Shown here: positions 23,170 through 33,155 of the stretch, one piece after another
How the letters are laid out: every line of letters begins with the position of its first letter
Numbering within the stretch: the first letter of the stretch is position 1
From: Thermomucor indicae-seudaticae
Taxonomy: Eukaryota > Mucoromycota > Mucoromycetes > Mucorales > Lichtheimiaceae
DNA length: 36,548 bases
NCBI GenBank assembly: GCA_000787465.1
Contig: JSYX01000345.1
Location: 1 to 36,548, forward strand
Direction of reading: 5' to 3'
Program-made: the position numbers and the translations under genes
The notes under the pieces: model-generated
What the model was told of the DNA's origin: nothing
The model's database searches: none
What the model saw: only the letters and a program-made list of their open reading frames with translations

Positions 23170-24585
23170 TCATAGTCTGCGGAAACGCTTATAAGCATTT
23201 GTTCCTGCAGCCTTAAGCTGATGATGGATCAACTTACCAAAGTTGACCGCTGGATCGCAGGAGCATTTATCACGAAATTCTGGTTCCACAGGGCAATGTA
23301 TGTAGGCACTAGCAAACGAAAGACCATCCGTTACTGTCGTTGTAGCTATACCTGCGTGCTCCGTAAGGATAACTTACGTGTGCCGATAGCCAATATCATT
23401 GAAAAAGTGGAATTCGTCTTTGCGAAGCAACATAGCTGCAGCGATAGAATGGACTGGTGCATCTCCCCATCTAAGAGAGCAAAATGAGTTATAGGCATTA
23501 TGAAACAGATGACCATATCACATATCCAACCTTTCATAAAAGAAACCACCAGCGCGATCCAAATGATTGAAAAACTTCAAATAATCATTAGACCGCCATA
23601 GATCTAGCGACGCAATCTCAAAGTTGGTCCAAAAGTGGCACAAGTTGTAGGATTCGCCCCCGTTATCCGTGACAAACCGCCATAGCGAATCCTTACGGAG
23701 CGGCAAGTGCTCCAGAACTTCAGGGTGAGTCCGTTTAAAATCAAGCACAGTCTGCCATAAGGTAGGAACTGTTGCTTGGTATTCCCGGAAAGCGATATTA
23801 AATCCTGGTCGCGAAAAGCGAAAAACGTTAAACCGAACATAAAAGGGAAGATCATAATGTGGTATGTAGACCTACCGTACTTTTTACCGTTGTTACGCAT
23901 GAATTTAAAAACATCGTAATCAATATCACAATAGTAATCGACATCGGGTTCGAGGCGCCAGTAATAGTCGTACGCGTCCAATAATGGGTGACGGAAAAAG
24001 AATCCACTTTGGAATCTATTATCGTAGCAAAACCAAACGTTTGGCATTACTCACCGACCCGCCATTCCGTTTTACCCTACGTTCGTCCCAATACCTGCAC
24101 ATGTGTCGATAGCTCTCGCTGTCAGCATAGGGCACTCCCAACTGAGCCATGGCTTGTCGTTGCTCTGCCGCAAATGTTTGATTGATAAACGACGGGTAAC
24201 CCCACATTTGTTCGTCTACTTTTCCGTAATACGTCTCGGCCTTTGTAAGAGCTGAAGTCATGTCGATAAACTCTTGAGTGAAATAGTCGTCGTTGAGGAA
24301 AACATAGGGATAATTGAATTTGCTGTTAAACCGCTGTTCCACTTGTCGAATAGTGGATACGATGCCTCCCAGTTCACTGTTGCGAACCAGCACAACAAAC
24401 GCTGCGCGCACAGGGCTGTCATCATCAACAATGTGCTTTCGCTGTTCTGAATCCGCACCGAGTCGAAAGCTGGGAGTCGTAGCCGAAAACAGGTAAAAGG
24501 AAAGCACGATGAGACAGGCCGCGACCGAAAAGAGGATGCGTGGGACTAGAGGACGCCACCACGTCCGAGATTTCCAAACGGGCAT
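23170..24585 (-). CDS. GT15 alpha-1,2-mannosyltransferase (KRE2/MNT1/KTR family)
   Basis: Type II Golgi membrane enzyme that adds alpha-1,2-mannose to O- and N-glycans from GDP-mannose. Five exons (24585-24095, 24015-23876, 23804-23531, 23470-23378, 23308-23170) sum to 378 residues in frame. A short basic tail precedes a single membrane anchor, [18 protein letters not shown]. The catalytic domain then begins [18 protein letters not shown] and has [17 protein letters not shown], the junction [35 protein letters not shown] (the family's YWRxEP motif), [62 protein letters not shown] and a Cys-containing end [15 protein letters not shown]. The stem is unusually short. Its ATG lies inside the last possible exon of the PLC-like gene upstream on the same strand. 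Confidence 0.93.
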
Positions 24586-26338
24586 CTCGAAAGGCTAATG
24601 CAGCAAAAAGAACAAATACGGGCACAACAACGTACAGTGCAGAAAATGCCAAGGACGTCAAACTCGCATCTGCCGGTCGGAGTGTGCCCCTTTCCCCCCC
24701 GAGACATGCAGTAATGTTTGCGTGTAAACTGAAGCGGATCAATGTAACAAGGCCTTTATTACCGTCCACAGCTAGGAAGGTGACATGCATGGATCACTGC
24801 TCCGGATATCAAAGTTCATCTCGCTCCTTACGATGCTGTACTAGTGGATCAGCGTCACCACCCTGTCCAACAAACTTGGACGGCGGAACGCTCGTTTCGG
24901 GTTTTCCGGACCACTTGGCATAGTTGGCATTTACCATGCGACTCTGTAGTTCCTGGAGGTACTCCAAATGGTCCTCAGCATTATCCATTCGCACAACGTT
25001 GATGAAGGTGCGCTGGGCTGAGTTGTTCAGATCGCAATAATCGCCGGACAAAATCGCAGTTTCTATCCCCCTTTTAATAGACGCATGACTGGATAAATGC
25101 AGATCAGATACGCTATCATGATCTCGTCGCATTGTGATTGATAAAGCAAACTCACTCTACGCCTGCTGTATCAACGACTAGTAGCGCATAAACAGATATC
25201 GGCTTAGATTCCTTTTTTTCGGGCACTCGTGACTTACAAGCAAATACCTTCCAATCCGATCGCTCCTGGCATCTTGCATAGCTCTTGCAAGGGCTTTTGA
25301 ATATCCCGGATATTTGTAGATGCTTTCCATGTTACAGAACGCCAGAAAATCTGGATAAAAAACGCGAATCAGAGAAAGATGGTTAAAGGCAATGTGTGTA
25401 TGCGCGTCACCTCCGAAAAGTAATGACTCCTTTGTATTAATGGGCGTGTTTTATGCGTCAAGACGATTTTAGACCGTACACCAACCAATTCGCCGTCGCC
25501 TTCCCATTGTGCCATTTCTGGATCATAATTGACGAGCTCTCCCAAAGACGGCCAAGGTCGGTGGTTATTAGTGTGCCTGTAGATAAAAGGACACTGGAAA
25601 GCCCCATGCCACGGGTTTCAAATTAAGCATATAATTTGTTGCCTTGGCTGCTATGTGTACCTCATGCTTTTGGAATAGATCTGTCCCTTCTGTTCGTTCA
25701 GTATGTACCTGACAGACTTGGTCCCAAGCGTCCTCAATTGCACTGAGCGAGTCGTGGTCGGACGATACGTGTATAACAATGATCTGCTCAGGCTGCGTAC
25801 GGGCGAATTCCAGGACCTGGTCCGCGAGTTCTTGCCAAGACATGAGCTTTGCTTGGTTCGCGTTGTCGCATACGGATATCCTATCTCTACAATTGGGTAT
25901 AAAGTCTTAGGTTCCCCGTCCTCTGCAATATAGTCACAGAATACCTGCTTTTCCTGACACAGGTCAACATTGAATAGGCGTATTCCTGACGAAACCCACA
26001 CATGAATAATGTAATAAAGCACAAGTTATACATTTTCTTTTATTCGTACCAGAGTTGAGCATGGTTGTGATTTGATTATGAGGCTTGCTACTAAGTGGAG
26101 AGGCGCCTGGCCAGAAAAAGTAATTGAAAGGAAGCTTCCTTAGATCGGGAAACCCATTGCAAGGAAGCAACAGGTCCGTGATGGAAATGGGGGCGACCCT
26201 GCAGATAATTGCATTTACGTAGGTAACTCAGGTTATCACTACTGACAGCTGGTTTGGCATGTACGTTTGTCCATCTGTCGCAATGGTAATTGATGCGCAA
26301 GCAACGGCCACGACGCAGATGACCGGCCAGATCTTCAT
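24425..26338 (-). CDS. Secretory PLC-like (TIM-barrel phosphodiesterase fold) protein, probably inactive
   Basis: The start at 26338 gives a signal peptide (MKIWPVICVVAVACASITIA), then, over a 66-nt intron, VAPISITDLLLPCNGFPDLR. Further exons carry the PLC-X-like core: LPFNYFFWPGASPLSSKPHN, MLNSG|IRLFNVDLCQEKQVFCDY, MSWQELADQVLEFARTQPEQ, IIVIHVSSDHDSLSAIEDAW, then RPWPSLGELVNYDPEMAQWE, LAFCNMESIYKYPGYSKALA, and SVSDLHLSSHASIKRGIETA to YCDLNNSAQRTFINVVRMD. The order 'CNG..., fPG..., GIR.fNvD...' is that of fungal PLC-like phosphodiesterases, but the usual 'GTHNS' catalytic histidine is GAS here. The 3' end is ambiguous: unspliced, it stops at 24809 with RKERDEL; if a 60-nt intron (24831-24772) is removed, it continues into NKGLVTLIRFSLHANITACL and a membrane segment, with the stop at 24425. 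Junctions between 25140 and 25260 are unresolved. Confidence 0.7.
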
Positions 26339-26900
26339 GTTCGTAGATGGTGGTATTGCGGGACAGCAAACGGAAAGGGCAATCGAAATTTCCCGCTAAC
26401 TACGAGTTCCCATTCATAACCAGAAGAAAGGATGAATTGTTATTCCTTCTTTATGTGTTTCAAAGAAGAATATATAATACTGTTCTGGAATATCATACAA
26501 ACGAGGAAGTACATCGGTGGAGAGTTGCTTATACAAAAAATCCGTCCATGCACTACAGCTTCCATTGTTTTTCCACAAATTCACTTGATATACAAAATTG
26601 CGAAACTTATGCTAGGACGCTTCTCAAACTGCCCTTTGAACGCAATGATAATACTCTTTAGCCCTTGAGCATACGCCACAGTGCGGTCAACCCAGGGGAA
26701 ACGTTTTTTATTGGTCAATAAAATACGCGACGTTAAAGTGTCCATTAATGGACAGGCCGGAATTGTATCTACCCATTAATCGTCCAAAATTAACATGCGA
26801 TGATGGTATAAAGATTACTTTTCATTGCTCCACTGCCAGCAGATCGCTTCACTTCGCGATTGTTCCATCTTGGATGATGTCTAATATGCGTTGTATAGGT
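26339..26900. other. Intergenic region, PLC-like promoter
   Basis: About 560 bp between the PLC-like start and the MBF1 stop, both on the minus strand. AT-rich. Plus-strand open frames at 26347-26668 are lysine/tyrosine-rich, overlap each other and look like chance frames. Confidence 0.4.
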
Positions 26901-27545
26901 CTACTTCTTCTTGCCGAACGTAAGTGGTTCGCCAATGTTCTTTCCCCGAAGTTTAATTCCCAAAACGCGTTCCATCTTCCCCAGGATCTGCTGGTTTGGA
27001 ATTGCCTTGCCAGCTTCGTACTCGTTCACCACTTGTGGCTTTTCATTGATCTTTTGCGCAAGATCTTTCTGCGTCATTTGCTTTTCCTGACGAGCTTTCT
27101 GGATCGCACGACCGACAGATATTTCAACCTTTGGTGGAGGAGCAACATCGTTTTCACGATCAAGCTTTGCAATACGCTGGTGATCTCTGTTGGCGTGAGC
27201 TGCATTGGTTACATCTATTTGCAATAAATGTCTTAGTAAGCACACCACGCTGGGCTATATCAACGAACCGCAAACTTACTCTTTTTCTCCGTACTGATTA
27301 CTGCGCCAGCCTACACATAAATCGACATATTTAGCAAAAACTCGTAATCACAAAGAATTCCACAATTCAGGAACACTTACTCGTCTAGCGGCATTCAGAT
27401 CGCTTTCATTGCGGGTGACCTTGGTTCTGTCAGTGTTGCGCTTGCGGATAATAGTAACGGAGTCCCAGTCTAAAACAGTTCAGAATATAGTTTAGCTGCA
27501 AAAAATAGTCGCGTTGAGTATTCAACGAGAACACCTACCAGACAT
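26901..27545 (-). CDS. MBF1: Multiprotein-bridging factor 1
   Basis: Conserved coactivator that bridges TBP and bZIP activators and also limits ribosomal frameshifting on collided ribosomes (family knowledge). The ATG at 27545 opens a tiny exon, MS, joined to [20 protein letters not shown] and [16 protein letters not shown]; the rest runs [20 protein letters not shown] then the HTH-XRE domain: [60 protein letters not shown], and the Lys-rich end FGKKK with TAG at 26901-26903. Length and block order are those of fungal MBF1. A TATATAAA lies about 65 nt before the start on this strand. Very secure. Confidence 0.95.
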
Positions 27546-28425
27546 ATTGAGGAGAATAGATGGAAGAAATGACCGCACGGAAAACCATGGAAGCAACAAT
27601 CGCTAATTTATATAGTTGCGGCCCTTTAAAAATTGCACCGTCACAAAAAGTTGCTTGGTACATCTCGAATTCTAATTGGTTGCGAAATACACATTCCGCT
27701 CGGTCTCTCCAGTAACATTGCTCGATTTCGCACCTGGAAAACTTCGATGAGACAGTTAAGCGCTTAGACGAATACGCTCAGTGAAGTCTTATTGGTTTGG
27801 AACTGACTGTAACCAATCACTGGTTATCCAGTTGTTAAACTTACACATAGCGGAATACTTTGTGGTCATCAGACCAGGAGGAAAAGACTAGATCTAATAA
27901 TGGAAGGCGTAAAGAGAGGTACAAAGACTGGAAACAAGACTGTCATCGTCTTTGTTCGAAATTACTATGCACAAGTTAAAGAAACCAATGCCTTGTCAGA
28001 GCCATTGGCTATATTCGGTGCGTTGTCGAGGATCGTTTGTGCTTACAAAAATTCTTTGTGGATTCTGCGGTTTAAACGAGAGTAAGCGGACACAAGTTAT
28101 CACGTGAGGCTGTACAATGCAGACCGCAGATGGCTTCCATGTTGTTGCTTTTTGAATGGAATTAAAGAAAGGATCGGTTTTTGACAAATTCTAGCCAGGT
28201 GATTACAAGATTTGGTTTTAATGCTGCGGATCAGCTATTGTAACGCTCGTTATGCAACGATGAGCGTGATTGCTATTATTTAACTTGTACTTATTGACCG
28301 TGGGCACAGTGTCTTTGTTTTCGAGAGCTTGCCCTTGAAATGCAGCTTACGAACCCAGACAGCCATCCAAAAATTTCGCAGCAGTAACCAGCGGCGTCTG
28401 TTCGATCACCCTTCAATTGCATAAA
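27546..28425. promoter_or_regulatory. Divergent promoter region MBF1/RPAP1 with CCAAT boxes
   Basis: About 880 bp between two divergent genes. ATTGG stands at 27675-27679 and 27791-27795 and CCAAT at 27813-27817, so boxes face both ways. Such boxes recruit the HAP/NF-Y complex in fungi. A 61-codon plus-strand frame at 27900-28085 is probably chance. Confidence 0.35.
27607..27614 (-). promoter_or_regulatory. TATA box of MBF1
   Basis: Read on the minus strand this is TATATAAA, about 60-70 nt upstream of the MBF1 ATG, fitting a core promoter with a short leader. Confidence 0.45.
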
Positions 28426-31400
28426 ATGGCTATGCGCAACACGATCCGACCACGCATCGAAGCAGACGACGAGGATCTTGAACGGCTGCAAGAAGAGTTC
28501 TTTGTAAAAGGGCAGCTACCTTCAGCTTCTGTGGTTCGGAGCAACAATGGAGCAACAAAGCCTCCCGTTGTAGCAGATTCGTCACGATCAAAAAAACAGT
28601 GTGTGTTTGCGCAAAGGCGGCAGGCCGCCAAACGGGAAGCGAGTAGCGCACAAAATGTAAAGAGCAAGATCGCCAACGATTTGGAAGCCGAAGCCGATGC
28701 ATTGGCTTCCATGCCAGGTCTCGAGAATGTTCCGGAACACGATACTCAGGCAACGAGCGTGCCGAAAGAAGAACAGCCTCACGTGCCGGTTACAAAAAAC
28801 ATGCTTGATTTAACGTCTTTGCTCGGCAACGTACTCGGAGAAGTTACCGAGAAGCAGGTTGATCATGTCGCGCCACCTACAATAAGATCAGGAACTGAAA
28901 GATCGCAACGGCATGCGGAAGGCTTCCCTAAGCCAGCGCGACGAAGCGAGTTTAAAAAGAGAATGGGAAGTCGAAAAAAGGCTGGAGCACAAGCGGATAA
29001 AGCCTCGGACAACCCGGCATCGGCTCCCAGCGTAGGTTCGGATATTCACGAGGAAAATCTCGCAAGAATTGAGAGCATGTCGGCAGAAGAGATCGAGCAG
29101 GCACGGCAAGAAATATTCTCGAGTCTTAGCAAAGAGTCCATTGCTATTCTAATGAACCGCAAAAAGACATCAACAACAACAGCGGCCCAGGCCGAAACGG
29201 CAAAGACGGTTGGAAATAAACCTCGGAAAGATCAGGCTGACGTAGACTTGCTGGACATGAAAGAGCGTTATTTTGCTGACGTTCCAGTCGAATATGATAA
29301 GCTAGCATGGATGGACAGTCGGTTTCAGAAACAACAACAAGTGGATGATGATCAAAAGCACCAGGATGAACCATTGGACCCAGTAGATAAGGTGTATCGG
29401 CAAGTACGCTTTGATCTACAAGGTAACCCGGTAGATCCCAATGTTGAAATTCCGGTACACAAGGGCCTTCATCATCATGGCGATGATCCTGACAAAGCTG
29501 GTTATACGCTTGCCGAACTCTTTTACCTGGTCAGGAGCCAAGTGCCTTCACAGCGGGCCATGGTTTTAACCACATTGTCTCGCATCCTGTGGCACGCCAA
29601 ACGGGAGAAAAAAGGTGACAATGGCAACAAAGGAGATTCGTTGTGGGCGATTGTACTGGAAACCTTTAGACGACCTGATTTGGCTTCTACAATCTATCTA
29701 CGCTCTGCGCTGGACGACCATCATTTGGTTGTCCTTGTTAGCGCTGTACAAGCAATAGCTGCGCTAGTGCTTGATGAGGAGAACTGGGACGAAGAAAACT
29801 CGATCGCAGATGCGCAGCAGTTTAACCGCTACTTGGGGTATATGTTGCAAACCAGGAGAACAAAGGCCCAGAAGTCGGACGATAAGCAAGTCAAGGGGTT
29901 ATATGAGAAATTCGCGACGACGATTAACCGCATCCGGAACCAAAAGGAGGGTGCAGATAGAATGGAGGACGAAACAGAGGAGGAGGATGACGCACAGCTG
30001 GCGCAGCGTGATTTGACTCGTGGATTGCTTCGCATGCGGTTGTTACAGCGTATCCGGTTCCTGATGGCATCTGACAGCGAGTTGCGCGAAGCAGATTCCC
30101 TGTCGATTGAACGGCTTGTCCGTGTGTTGGTGCAATTGGCGGAAAGCGGACCTGATGTATGTCAGTCTATTGGTGAACATGGTTTGGTGGATCTAGTGCT
30201 TGACTGGGGTATATTACGACGAGAGTGGCCCATGACCAGTGAAGAACCCCAATCGAAATCGCTGTATCCCAGTCTAACTGCAGTGAGATTGCTGAGGATT
30301 CTTGCGCAAGGCAGCAGAGATGTAGCAAAGGAGATCAGCCAAAAAGCGGCATGCACGCTACAGTATTTGGCGGTTTCACCCGAAGCGGCATGTCCTGGGT
30401 TACGGAGACTAGCTTATGCATTCCAACTGGAAGCACTGGAGTTGCTTTGCGTCCTATTGCGTTACGGATTTGTGATGCCGACTCTGCAGGATCTCAGAGA
30501 GCCGATCATGTCCTGGCTTCGTGCGGTCCTCAGTTCTTCAGATACAGAAGAATATCTTGCGGAAGTTCGAGCTGCTACTGCGATGAGCCTTTTGGAAATT
30601 TCGCTGCATGCAGCTGCTGATCCTCACAAAACTGTACCCGAGCATGCAATTGAATGGCAGCAACCAATCGCGTTTTTACCTGTAATTATGGCTATTGTTC
30701 GCCAAAGCACGGTTTCCTTGGTTCTAGACTCAGCCATAGGCTACATCGGAACGGTCGCTCATTATACGGATCGGTTCCCCTCTGTAGACGGGTCTGTTTC
30801 CACTACTGATATCTGGAAAGCGGTCACCTACAATGAGAGCAAATGGGTACGCAACGACAATAGTGTGGCTAGCAACAGCGTTGTCCGTTATTTGCAATTG
30901 CTGCAAGCATTCGCATCCATCCGACAGCCATCATTAGAACACATCGCGAAAGAGGCACGGGAAAGATTTAGATCGCCTGTGACGGCGTGTCTAGTGAAAT
31001 CAGTTTATAAAGATGGTTTCCTGGGGCGGATAGCGTTATGGATCTGGGTATTGCAAGTGAAAGACAGAGCAGTTCGGGCGAGACTGTGGGGTGGGGACGG
31101 AAGGTACGACGACGCGGAGTTGGAAGCGGTCGTGAGAAGCGCGCATGCTGGTGCAGCTGAAACCGCATTGGCACGAGACTTAGTGCAGAATTGTGTACTA
31201 AGCGGGCTGGACGACAAGCTAGCATCCACGCTAGCGATTTTTTACAGCGGCGAAAAAGATGAAGAGGACGAAAAGTTCTCTAAAGCTTTGCTACAAAATC
31301 AGATCGGGTCCGTGCGACATTTAATGTGGCCTGAAGTAGCATCAGAAAATGCAAGGTTGAACAGTAGTACAGCATGGGTATTTTCGCCCATTGATGAGTT

Positions 31401-32103
31401 CTATCATATCGACAAGTCTCCGTTGGCACAAAAGGCTACCGACGAGCCGTCTAGGGTCATTGAAGCCACGCTTGAGGCGGCGTCAATACTGTTGCCTGAA
31501 GGATCATCCACAATCGATCACGACGTGGCAGTTATTTCCATCATGAAAATATTTGTGACCGGCGATCGAGAAGGACAAGACGTGACAATGACGACAGATC
31601 GTGAACTATTCTGGGACGAAGGCGTATCCAAATGGATTGATTATTGGCTTGACCGGCTGTGCAAACAACACATGGAAGCGTCAAGGACGGAATCCCTGGA
31701 GGCTGCATGGCGGAGATCATCCGAGCACGTCCGACAACCCTTCTTCCAGTTCTATCAGACATTTGTCAGCCAATACGCCTCTGTATCGTTCGGTCACCAT
31801 GGATTTGCACGTCTGTTGACGTATGTGATGATGGAGGCAGGTGAAGATGCGGTAGATTACAGATTCCTGCTCTGGAGTGACTATCGTGATATCCTTCGTA
31901 CGATCAAGGTCAAAGCGGAGGAATTACCGCAAGAGGAAAACCGAGTGGAGACAAATAACACCTTACTGCGAGCCTATCTGTCTGCCGTGGTGGAAAACAA
32001 GCTGGAACGGGACCAGAACAAGGGTGATGCTTTGTACAGGTTTGCAGTAAATCACCTTACACGTAGTGGAATCGAGATTCCTCCAGAGCAGTCAAAGGAA
32101 TAG
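28426..32103 (+). CDS. RPAP1: RNA polymerase II-associated protein 1
   Basis: Large factor for assembly and nuclear import of RNA polymerase II (yeast relative Rba50). One uninterrupted frame of 1225 codons from the ATG at 28426 (MAMRNTIRPRIEADDEDLER); the frame extends three codons further only from TTG. Residues 1-200 are charged and probably disordered. The RPAP1 N-terminal motif lies at about 206-245 (HEENLARIESMSAEEIEQAR, then FSSLSKESIAILMNRK). The C-terminal domain core lies at about 325-385: VYRQVRFDLQGNPVDP, IPVHKGLHHHGDDPDKAGYT and LAELFYLVRSQVPSQRAMVL, with the family hallmark GLHHHG. The rest is helical repeat-like (for example RSALDDHHLVVLVSAVQAIA) through to a last block, LLWSDYRDILRTIKVKAEEL. 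It is intronless, unlike all its larger neighbours. Confidence 0.93.
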   Translation: MAMRNTIRPRIEADDEDLERLQEEFFVKGQLPSASVVRSNNGATKPPVVADSSRSKKQCVFAQRRQAAKREASSAQNVKSKIANDLEAEADALASMPGLENVPEHDTQATSVPKEEQPHVPVTKNMLDLTSLLGNVLGEVTEKQVDHVAPPTIRSGTERSQRHAEGFPKPARRSEFKKRMGSRKKAGAQADKASDNPASAPSVGSDIHEENLARIESMSAEEIEQARQEIFSSLSKESIAILMNRKKTSTTTAAQAETAKTVGNKPRKDQADVDLLDMKERYFADVPVEYDKLAWMDSRFQKQQQVDDDQKHQDEPLDPVDKVYRQVRFDLQGNPVDPNVEIPVHKGLHHHGDDPDKAGYTLAELFYLVRSQVPSQRAMVLTTLSRILWHAKREKKGDNGNKGDSLWAIVLETFRRPDLASTIYLRSALDDHHLVVLVSAVQAIAALVLDEENWDEENSIADAQQFNRYLGYMLQTRRTKAQKSDDKQVKGLYEKFATTINRIRNQKEGADRMEDETEEEDDAQLAQRDLTRGLLRMRLLQRIRFLMASDSELREADSLSIERLVRVLVQLAESGPDVCQSIGEHGLVDLVLDWGILRREWPMTSEEPQSKSLYPSLTAVRLLRILAQGSRDVAKEISQKAACTLQYLAVSPEAACPGLRRLAYAFQLEALELLCVLLRYGFVMPTLQDLREPIMSWLRAVLSSSDTEEYLAEVRAATAMSLLEISLHAAADPHKTVPEHAIEWQQPIAFLPVIMAIVRQSTVSLVLDSAIGYIGTVAHYTDRFPSVDGSVSTTDIWKAVTYNESKWVRNDNSVASNSVVRYLQLLQAFASIRQPSLEHIAKEARERFRSPVTACLVKSVYKDGFLGRIALWIWVLQVKDRAVRARLWGGDGRYDDAELEAVVRSAHAGAAETALARDLVQNCVLSGLDDKLASTLAIFYSGEKDEEDEKFSKALLQNQIGSVRHLMWPEVASENARLNSSTAWVFSPIDEFYHIDKSPLAQKATDEPSRVIEATLEAASILLPEGSSTIDHDVAVISIMKIFVTGDREGQDVTMTTDRELFWDEGVSKWIDYWLDRLCKQHMEASRTESLEAAWRRSSEHVRQPFFQFYQTFVSQYASVSFGHHGFARLLTYVMMEAGEDAVDYRFLLWSDYRDILRTIKVKAEELPQEENRVETNNTLLRAYLSAVVENKLERDQNKGDALYRFAVNHLTRSGIEIPPEQSKE

Positions 32104-32789
32104 CTAGAGAGCATTGCTGTTCTTGTAAAAATAACTCGTTGTAATAGACGACAAGCTAACTTTATTGCCAATATTTAATAGGAGCAACAATACCGCAGGC
32201 TTGGTTACTCAGGTTTCCGATGTCGTGCATGGCATTAAACCAGTATAATGGTTTGGTTTTCGTTCACCTAGTAGACGAGTTAAGAATTGCAGGAGGGAAG
32301 ATGCATGCAGGATACAAGTTTCTGAGGACAATCGTTCCAGAATGTCTCAGCTTTGTCTAAAAATGGATAAAGACGTCAATTACAGGTGTCAAAAAGAACG
32401 GTTAGGTTGGATTAAGGAGCATTGAAAATTCTCCTTAAGCGGTCGGATATAGTTGTTGCCTTTTTAACCCCATCAAGAAACAGTTGGCATGGTGGTTATA
32501 TGAAAGTAAAAGGGTTCCCAAACCACGTGGTAAAGAAGAAGGTTGAGTTGCCAAGCTGCAGCGGTGTCACATTGAATGCAGCGAATTTTTTTTTGCCCTT
32601 GCTGAAAAAAAACGATGAAGCAGAGGGTCGATCCGACCCCCCAAACAAGCATTGAGCCTGTTCCATGTCCGTGCATAAGAAAAAAAAAAAGATATAAATG
32701 GCTTGCCACGTTTGCAGAAAAAGAGAAAAAAAAAAGAAGTACATCCTTTCCCTCTTCCTCTCTCTCTCTCTCTTCTACTTTTGCCCGTC
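32104..32789. other. Intergenic region, promoter of the zinc-binding protein
   Basis: About 690 bp. Nothing coding is evident. The last 110 bp has an A-run (about 32680-32690), a TATAAA at 32693-32698, a second A-run, and a pyrimidine tract at about 32748-32780 with a (CT) run, typical of a fungal core promoter and transcription start. Minus-strand open frames over these tracts are Phe-rich artefacts. Confidence 0.5.
32693..32698 (+). promoter_or_regulatory. TATA box of the zinc-binding protein gene
   Basis: TATAAA 92 nt before the ATG at 32790, followed by a long CT-rich tract that is a likely initiation region. Confidence 0.45.
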
Positions 32790-33155
32790 ATGGACTGCTT
32801 CCCATCGCCACCTTCCTCACCTTCACCATATGCATACCTAGACGACCTAGACGACCTAGACGACCCAGACTACACTCCAAGTCAGAATGAACCGGCAGTT
32901 GTGTGTGGAAGTTGCGACAAAGCGCTCGGTCCAGACTGGTTCTGTTCCAACTGTCATATGAGATGTGCCATTTGCAATCGCATTCTCGTCAAAGATTACA
33001 AGGATGCATATTGCACGCGATGCTGGGTCTATGTACCATGGCAGAACGTTTATATGCCAACAGCGTATCAACTTGAACAACTTCAAAAGAGAAGTTCTCT
33101 TCCTACCCCAACCACAAGTACCAACAGCAGCGGCTGCAGCGATGATGATCAATAA
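32790..33155 (+). CDS. Small Cys-rich zinc-binding protein, 121 aa
   Basis: A single exon from ATG 32790 (MDCFPSPPSSPSPYAYL). The longer frame upstream only covers the CT- and A-rich leader, so this Met is preferred. After an acidic LDDLDDLDDPD stretch come paired cysteines: CGSCDKALGPDWFCSNCHMR and CAICNRILVKDYKDAYCTRC, giving CxxC...CxxC and CxxC...CxxC, so two zinc sites of zinc-ribbon or LIM-like spacing. Then WVYVPWQNVYMPTAYQLEQL and a Ser/Thr/Asp-rich end. No family I can name; it could be a small adaptor or a transcription-associated protein. Codon use looks like that of the neighbours, and the core promoter is well formed, so I think it is a real gene. Confidence 0.7.
   Translation: MDCFPSPPSSPSPYAYLDDLDDLDDPDYTPSQNEPAVVCGSCDKALGPDWFCSNCHMRCAICNRILVKDYKDAYCTRCWVYVPWQNVYMPTAYQLEQLQKRSSLPTPTTSTNSSGCSDDDQ
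32838..32873 (+). repeat. 9-bp tandem repeat inside the zinc-binding gene
   Basis: The unit CTAGACGAC occurs three times exactly (32838-32864), then once with changes (CCAGACTAC). In frame it encodes Leu-Asp-Asp units, so copy-number change would alter an acidic tract without shifting the frame. Confidence 0.8.

Noticed and set aside
24540..24923. 127-codon plus-strand frame
   Set aside because: Antisense to the GT15 start and the PLC-like tail; no motif.
27900..28085. 61-codon plus-strand frame between MBF1 and RPAP1
   Set aside because: Short, no motif, inside a divergent promoter region.
32473..32791. Phe-rich minus-strand frames
   Set aside because: They translate A-runs and CT tracts of a promoter, not a protein.
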